Assembly: GCF_000003605.2 (NCBI RefSeq)
Contig: NW_003123414.1
Location: forward strand, 303,976 to 324,489
Source of the DNA: Saccoglossus kowalevskii
Taxonomy: Eukaryota; Hemichordata; Enteropneusta; Harrimaniidae
DNA length: 20,514 nt
Direction of reading: 5' to 3'
Shown here: in pieces, positions 16,901 through 20,514 of the stretch
Position numbering within the stretch: the stretch's first letter is position 1
Layout of the letters: the number at the start of each line of letters is the position of its first letter
Made by a program: the position numbers and the translations under genes
Notes under the pieces: model-generated
What the model was told of the DNA's origin: nothing
The model's input: only the letters and a program-made list of their open reading frames with translations
Databases searched by the model: none

Positions 16901-19408
16901 TATATATTCCAGCAGGTTGATTTGATGTCCCTTCAGTGAAAATCAAAGTAGTCTAAAGTATTCATTTTAAATTTTCCTTGTAGTGAAAAGGAATTTGCAT
17001 TGGCATTGATACAGTAAAGCTAAAAAAATACACTGCATCACATATAGGCAGCTGAGTGAATAAGTCATCTCAGATTTTATAAGTTCATTTTGTTTTATTT
17101 ATATTTTAGGAAAGAACCGTAACATAAAATGAGAGTTACATCATTACTGTACAGCAACAACAACAACACAAACAAAAATGCATTATTTATAACACAGAAC
17201 AAGATGGTGGCATGCAAATGAAAATGTGAAAAAAATTATTTATTCATCCACAGTGAAATGTTGATACATGCGCTAATATGGATTGTGGTTAGAGTAAAAC
17301 ATAGAACCTAGTGGTTTAATAAAGTAAATTAGTAATGGTGATTAACCACAATTGACTGTCATTACACAACCAGGGTCTGAAAATAGTTTTACCTCAGTTC
17401 CGACTTACCTAAAATAGTGATTGATGGGTTCAAGCGACCATCATTCTTGAACAAGGTATCACCTTCAATTTTGGTGAATGGTGCATTAGGATTTGGATCA
17501 CATGGTGTACCTTCTACCCTGGACCAAGCCCCAACTGTACTGTTCCATCCCACAATGCTATGCAAAATACAGCAATGGTCCTGTAAAGTCATAATCATAC
17601 ATAGGTCACATTTTAGAGTAGCAATTGGTGTGAACATTTTATTAGGTCAAATATAATTATATAGAGATGACTAAATCTCACCGAAATATTGTTTCAGACA
17701 CTCCGGCATGGACAAAAATGACTACACGAGGCTACATCACAATAAATGGCCGAATAGTGGCCATTGTTGAAATCAGTCACGTAATGGGGACTGCAGAAAG
17801 TTGTGACACATAATGCACACTATCGTTGCATCTGTATTAGAAGCCGCATCTCTGATAGAACTTGCACCCATTCTTTTTGAACAATTGAAAACAAAAATTC
17901 ATCATTTCTCATATGTGTAGATGCTCTAATAGAAACCGCATCACCTCTGTTGTATTGTACATCATTTTAAAAGAAGCCGCGGCTTCTAATACAGATTTTA
18001 CAGTATTACATCAGTGAAAAGCTTTTACTTGAGGTCTAGCTACAGTTTATTTTTTGTGAATAATAAACCAATAAACAAAAATTCAATAACTAATTTTTAA
18101 AATAAACAATAATTATGTATATTGTATTTTATTTAACAAACACTAGAGGGCGATGTTGACACAAGATGAAGTTCCTTACCTCTAATTTAGATCCAGCCAA
18201 TAGAATAGATTCTCTGACTCTCACACCAGGACCAACACACACACCCACTCCCACTGTTACATTTGGGCCAAGCTGAAACCAAAGGAAAGATTCAAACTCA
18301 ACTCTGCACAAAAAAGGGAGAGAGGCTACATAAACACGTCTCAAACAAATTACAGGAAGTCAAAATAAATTCAGTGTTTATGATGTTGAGAAAATGTTAT
18401 TATTAGTGTTGTGTAGTTTTTTTTTTAATCAAAAACATATAATATATTTTACAATAGACATTTACAATAATTTATTTGTTTGTTTTTCATCTGCAGCATT
18501 TGCATTTCGAGAATGTTTATTTTTAAATTCAAACTCTTCAAAATCGTGAAACATATTTCAATAAAATAAAATATTTGCGCTGTGTCCGAGCTCATTAATA
18601 TTCATATAGCTCATTAATATTCATGAGCAGTGTGACTTTTTTAAAATAATACCATCATGCTCCAATGTTATTGTAGCATTTAACTGCACTTGAAGCCACC
18701 TCCCATTACTGATTTCATAGTTATCAGGATATTATACTTACAGTAGCTGTGGAATCTACAATGGCTGAGGGATGGATGAATACATCACCAATTATTTTAG
18801 GTTTTCCTTCTCCATTCTTTGACAAACGTTCTGGATGATATTTGTGGTAGAGTTCTAAACAATGTCTGTTAGCGTAAATAGCAGATCTATAAAGACAAGA
18901 AAAAACAACATAAAAAAAAATGTGTGTGTCAACACATTCATAACATTGATCTCACAAAAAAGAATGAAGCTAATGTAACAAGGCAAAAGTGTGTTAGGCA
19001 AAAAAAGGTTGTGTCCCTTTCACAGATACACATTTTAAAGTTTATAAAATTATAATAATTTCCAAATCTTGTGATCTAAAACTGATTACCAATGACTCTT
19101 GAGGCCACCAACCACTTAAAGGGGCATATGCTGTAAAATTACTTTTATTTCACAAAAGACATGAGACATGACATGTAGGCAAGTACATGTACTCACTGAA
19201 CACCAAAGATAGAGAGGTCAAAGGTTACAGATCTTTAAATATCATACATTATCACATGTTAATATGACCTTACCCAGCTGATTTGATTTGACTCCAAAAT
19301 CTAGTTGTAGTGTAAGCGTAAAGCTTCCCAGTACCGGCCAATGGAGCTAACACATCTTGTTCCAGACGTATAGTATCTCTGTTGTACGTAAGAGTATCCA
19401 TACTGCCG
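13857..19408 (-). CDS. GMPPA: GMPPA: GDP-mannose pyrophosphorylase regulatory subunit alpha, C-terminal half (two alternative last exons)
   Basis: Four common exons (19408-19274, 18886-18742, 18272-18180, 17580-17409) and one of two terminal exons (15621-15521 or 13957-13857) splice in frame to about 214 residues, roughly the second half of a ~420-residue GMPPA. Family knowledge: GMPPA is a catalytically weak homologue that assembles with GMPPB in the cytosol and mediates feedback inhibition by GDP-mannose, the donor for N-glycans, O-mannosylation and GPI anchors. Seen here: DTIRLEQDV and [10 protein letters not shown] at the end of the nucleotidyltransferase-like domain; hexapeptide left-handed beta-helix repeats ([28 protein letters not shown]); and the GMPPA signature [20 protein letters not shown] with the following loop [22 protein letters not shown] lacks this insertion, so the paralogue assignment is secure. 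Exons for residues 1 to ~205 are not in the window. Confidence 0.95.
15302..15307 (-). terminator. Candidate polyadenylation signal for exon A
   Basis: Minus-strand ATTAAA, the common variant signal, about 215 nt beyond the exon A stop. A canonical AATAAA further along (14654-14649) is the alternative. Confidence 0.3.
15371..15384. promoter_or_regulatory. Decayed X-box-like palindrome
   Basis: GTTACTATAGAAAC occupies the same place in the decayed half-unit as the better palindromes at 15444 and 15500 do in the full units. Confidence 0.25.
15444..15457. promoter_or_regulatory. X-box-like palindrome
   Basis: GTTGTCCTGGCAAC: six-base half-sites around a 2-bp centre with one mismatch to a perfect inverted repeat. 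It lies in the second 56-bp unit. Confidence 0.4.
15500..15513. promoter_or_regulatory. Perfect X-box palindrome
   Basis: GTTGCCTTGGCAAC: GTTGCC and GGCAAC are perfect inverted half-sites with a TT centre, the ideal layout for an RFX dimer. It starts 8 bp past the GMPPA exon A stop codon in the direction of transcription, so it would also be present in the 3' UTR RNA. Confidence 0.45.
15521..15621 (-). CDS. GMPPA: GMPPA proximal terminal exon (exon A)
   Basis: 101 nt. The 3' splice site has a strong polypyrimidine tract (TTTGTTTTTTTTGGCAG, minus strand, ending at 15622). The stop TAG is at 15523-15521. In frame with the exon at 17580-17409 it reads [19 protein letters not shown], then [14 protein letters not shown]. 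The first part is the last beta-helix turn ([14 protein letters not shown]). The last ten residues differ from exon B and coincide with the 56-bp repeat region, so repeat turnover may have reshaped this C-terminus. The pyrimidine tract is stronger than exon B's. Confidence 0.9.
15622..17408 (-). other. GMPPA intron before terminal exon A (1.8 kb)
   Basis: Begins GTAAGTCGG on the minus strand. It contains MITE family 1 copy 2 (16719-16900), a stretch of TTTCATTG-rich sequence at about 15975-16110, and ACATAACAAAATC-type short repeats at about 16385-16440. No further copy of the terminal exon is visible. The frame at 16556-16798 overlaps the MITE and is not a gene. Confidence 0.7.
16719..16900 (-). 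mobile_element. MITE family 1, copy 2 (TA target site)
   Basis: 182 bp flanked by TA (16717-16718, 16901-16902). The ends are CTGTGGAATACTTTATTTTC and its inverse GAAAATAAAGTATTCTACAG. The interior (GGCGTTTTG, GGAATCATCCCTTCAGCGAA) is the reverse complement of copy 1 at 2914-3112, 17 bp shorter. It lies in a GMPPA intron. Confidence 0.87.
17409..17580 (-). CDS. GMPPA: GMPPA exon: beta-helix and GMPPA-specific loop
   Basis: 172 nt (57 codons plus one base). The 3' splice site is GACTTTACAG and the 5' splice site ATTTTAG|GTAAGT. It reads [20 protein letters not shown], then [20 protein letters not shown], then [17 protein letters not shown]. The segment after RVEGTP is the insertion that distinguishes GMPPA from GMPPB; structural work on the human complex places a GMPPA C-terminal-domain loop near the GMPPB active site for allosteric control. 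The terminal G completes the Gly codon of either last exon. Confidence 0.96.
17581..18179 (-). other. GMPPA intron (0.6 kb) with an inverted-repeat element
   Basis: Begins GTAAGGAAC and ends ACTTTACAG on the minus strand. Most of the middle is the repeat element at 17830-17996. Nothing coding is visible. Confidence 0.8.
17830..17996. mobile_element. Inverted-repeat element with RAAGCCGC motifs
   Basis: A perfect 18-bp inverted repeat, ATCTGTATTAGAAGCCGC at 17830-17847 and its complement at 17979-17996. The right arm overlaps a perfect 14-bp palindrome GAAGCCGCGGCTTC (17973-17986). Diverged internal copies of the motif occur (CTGATAGAACTTGCACC, CTCTAATAGAAACCGCATC). The right side continues into TTTTACAGTA, so the true end may be CTGTAAAAT next to a TA, like MITE family 1. 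Non-coding. Confidence 0.65.
18180..18272 (-). CDS. GMPPA: GMPPA exon: left-handed beta-helix repeats
   Basis: 93 nt, 31 codons, phase 0 at both ends. The 3' splice site is CTTTGGTTTCAG and the 5' splice site TTAGAG|GTAAGG. It reads [20 protein letters not shown], then [11 protein letters not shown]: hexapeptide repeats ([12 protein letters not shown] and so on) forming turns of the beta-helix that mediates subunit assembly in GMPPA/GMPPB. The run of Val/Gly codons also makes the DNA GT-rich. Confidence 0.95.
18273..18741 (-). other. GMPPA intron (0.47 kb)
   Basis: Begins GTAAGTATAA on the minus strand and has no coding potential. A near-tandem pair of GCTCATTAATATTCAT lies at about 18590-18625 (+ strand); the second copy runs into GAGC to form a palindrome. 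Confidence 0.75.
18742..18886 (-). CDS. GMPPA: GMPPA exon: inter-domain helix and first beta-helix turn
   Basis: 145 nt. The 3' splice site is CTTTATAG and the 5' splice site GCTACT|GTAAGT, phase 0. The first base completes Gly (GG plus A), giving [20 protein letters not shown], then [20 protein letters not shown], then [16 protein letters not shown] and the HPERL motif are conserved in [17 protein letters not shown] is the first turn of the C-terminal beta-helix. Confidence 0.95.
18887..19273 (-). other. GMPPA intron (0.39 kb)
   Basis: Begins GTAAGGTCA and ends GTCTTTATAG on the minus strand. It is simple AT-rich sequence and I see nothing else in it. Confidence 0.75.
19274..19408 (-). CDS. 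GMPPA: GMPPA exon: end of the nucleotidyltransferase-like domain
   Basis: 135 nt. The 5' splice site is GCTGG|GTAAGG at 19274. The product reads [20 protein letters not shown], then [20 protein letters not shown], then IKSA; IRLEQDV and WSQIKSAG are strong GMPPA/GMPPB motifs. The acceptor is ambiguous: CACAG ending at 19409 or CGGCAG six bases later give the same frame, with or without two extra residues. Exons for the first ~205 residues, including the GGxGTRxRPL-type nucleotide-binding loop, are not found to the right, so the gene continues past the window. Confidence 0.92.
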
Positions 19409-20514
19409 CTGTGAAATACAATAGAAATAACACTACAACTTGTACCATATTTATCAGGCTAAGAGCCCATGCTAAGAGCCCGGACAAACGCCCACCCCCC
19501 AATTTTGATAAAATAAAGGAGTTGAGGTCATATCCCACGCCCAGGGGTGTTTGTAATAAAATAAAAAAACAAAAACCTATTTTTGTCCGTTGTATTAACA
19601 GTTTACATCCTTGCAGTTTGTTTTGATTCTGATAAAAAAATTTGAAAAATAAATGTAAATTGCGTAAAATGAGGAGTGAATGCAAAAAACGATGAGTGAA
19701 CGCGAAATAGCTGTGACATAAATAGAGCAGCGCGTTCACCACTGTTTACGTAGTTAGCGTCGCAGACAATGAAACCAATGTTGCAATAATGTAGCAACCC
19801 GTAACTGGGAGAGTGGTTTGAAGCACGATTGTTTTGGCTTTATAAAATATTTGCGAATCCATAACTGGGGCCAATTTTGCAATGTCATGACGAAGACTAC
19901 CAACTTTGTTACCATCTTTCACCACTGCTATTGCATTTCATGGAAATTATTCTTCTGTCGTTGGAAAAAAAAATCTTCCTATTTCAAACCCGCCAGGATA
20001 TCCATATAACTTGCTGAATGGTAACTTTAACCGTGATTGATGAACGAACGCCTAGTCTGATAAAAAAGCAATGTTGAATTTACCTCCATGACGAAACAGT
20101 AGTCGTGATGTCATTCTTAGCCAATCAGTAAAGTGGATGCTTAAAGGTCAAAGATGATTGCCAGACAGTAAACAAAAGCATCATGCGAGCTGTTTGCCGC
20201 GACCCCATTTTTCTTGTCTCTTTATTCTGATTAGACGTGAATTAAAAGTGCCAAGCTACCAGACAGCGAAATGTGTGGATTAAATGTGATAAGTCCAAAT
20301 TGTGTGGGACGACATCGATAAACTTCAAGACGAAGCTATAGGGATTTTAGTTCTATCGCTACAGTGGCGCCGACTTGGAATTTCAGGGTTTTGACTTTTA
20401 CGAAGATAGCAATGAACGTACAAATAGAGATCTTAGAAGTTTTGGTTTTTTCTAACAACTATGAACTTTCGTAATTTTACTGCGCAAATTATTATTGATC
20501 TTGTATGGCTGTTG
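19409..20514. other. Upstream GMPPA intron or promoter-like region, no exon seen
   Basis: I searched the minus strand for the preceding GMPPA exon (an INCGIY-type motif) and found none. Small direct repeats occur: CTAAGAGCCC twice at about 19459-19480, and GAGTGAATGC / GAGTGAACGC at about 19673-19702. From about 20080 the DNA is less AT-rich, with CCAAT at 20121-20125. On the minus strand there is an ATGGAG|GTAAAT (20089-20078), which looks like a start codon next to a splice donor. This could be a promoter for a shortened transcript, but the frame it would give in the exon at 19408 is wrong. Confidence 0.4.

Noticed and set aside
17417-17656. + frame opposite the GMPPA exon
   Set aside because: Antisense shadow of the conserved coding exon.
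19347-19742. 131-codon minus-strand frame and the overlapping + frame
   Set aside because: It overlaps the real GMPPA exon in another frame and continues into intron; the hydrophobic look follows from T-rich codons.
20461-20514. ATG followed by an open hydrophobic frame running off the right edge (MNFRNFTAQIII...)
   Set aside because: Only 18 codons are visible, with no supporting promoter or homology; it cannot be told from chance.

Overview
The window is animal nuclear DNA. Two genes are split by GT-AG introns, the DNA is strongly AT-rich, and introns and intergenic space are full of small inverted-repeat elements and satellites. Both genes belong to families known from animals (SOCS6/7 and GMPPA). 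The SOCS gene has introns inside its SH2/SOCS-box region, unlike vertebrate SOCS6, so I infer an invertebrate bilaterian. I cannot name the species. No rRNA, tRNA, CRISPR array or prokaryotic operon is present.

Layout. Positions 1-462 hold a 14-copy, 33-bp minisatellite. The 3' part of a SOCS6/7-type gene follows on the + strand (exons 624-697, 3904-4072, 5782-6137). It encodes the linker, a complete SH2 domain, a SOCS box and an acidic tail; the 5' part lies to the left of the window. About 7.7 kb without a recognisable gene (6138-13856) separates it from the 3' half of GMPPA on the - strand (exons 19408-19274, 18886-18742, 18272-18180 and 17580-17409, then a terminal exon). The N-terminal nucleotidyltransferase exons of GMPPA would lie to the right of the window. 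The two genes converge tail to tail. I see no functional link: one makes a cytokine/RTK-signalling E3 adaptor and the other the regulatory subunit of GDP-mannose pyrophosphorylase.

Main finding. GMPPA has two candidate terminal exons, 15621-15521 and 13957-13857. Each is exactly 101 nt, has a 3' splice site, joins the previous exon in the same phase, and encodes a 33-residue GMPPA C-terminus ending in a stop. The two peptides match at 20 of 33 positions. Differences are conservative in the first half and pile up in the last dozen residues. This predicts two GMPPA isoforms with different C-termini. The end of the upstream exon, stop codon included, is also repeated about three times with a 56-bp period, each repeat carrying an X-box-like palindrome.

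Non-coding structure. Two MITE-like families each occur twice in opposite orientation (2914-3112 and 16719-16900; 4809-4963 and 8395-8548). Further inverted-repeat elements lie at 819-1212, 10140-10441, 12886-13190 and 17830-17996. There is an 11-bp satellite at 4178-4353, a diverged ~200-bp duplication at 10490-10760, and a scatter of RFX/X-box-like palindromes.
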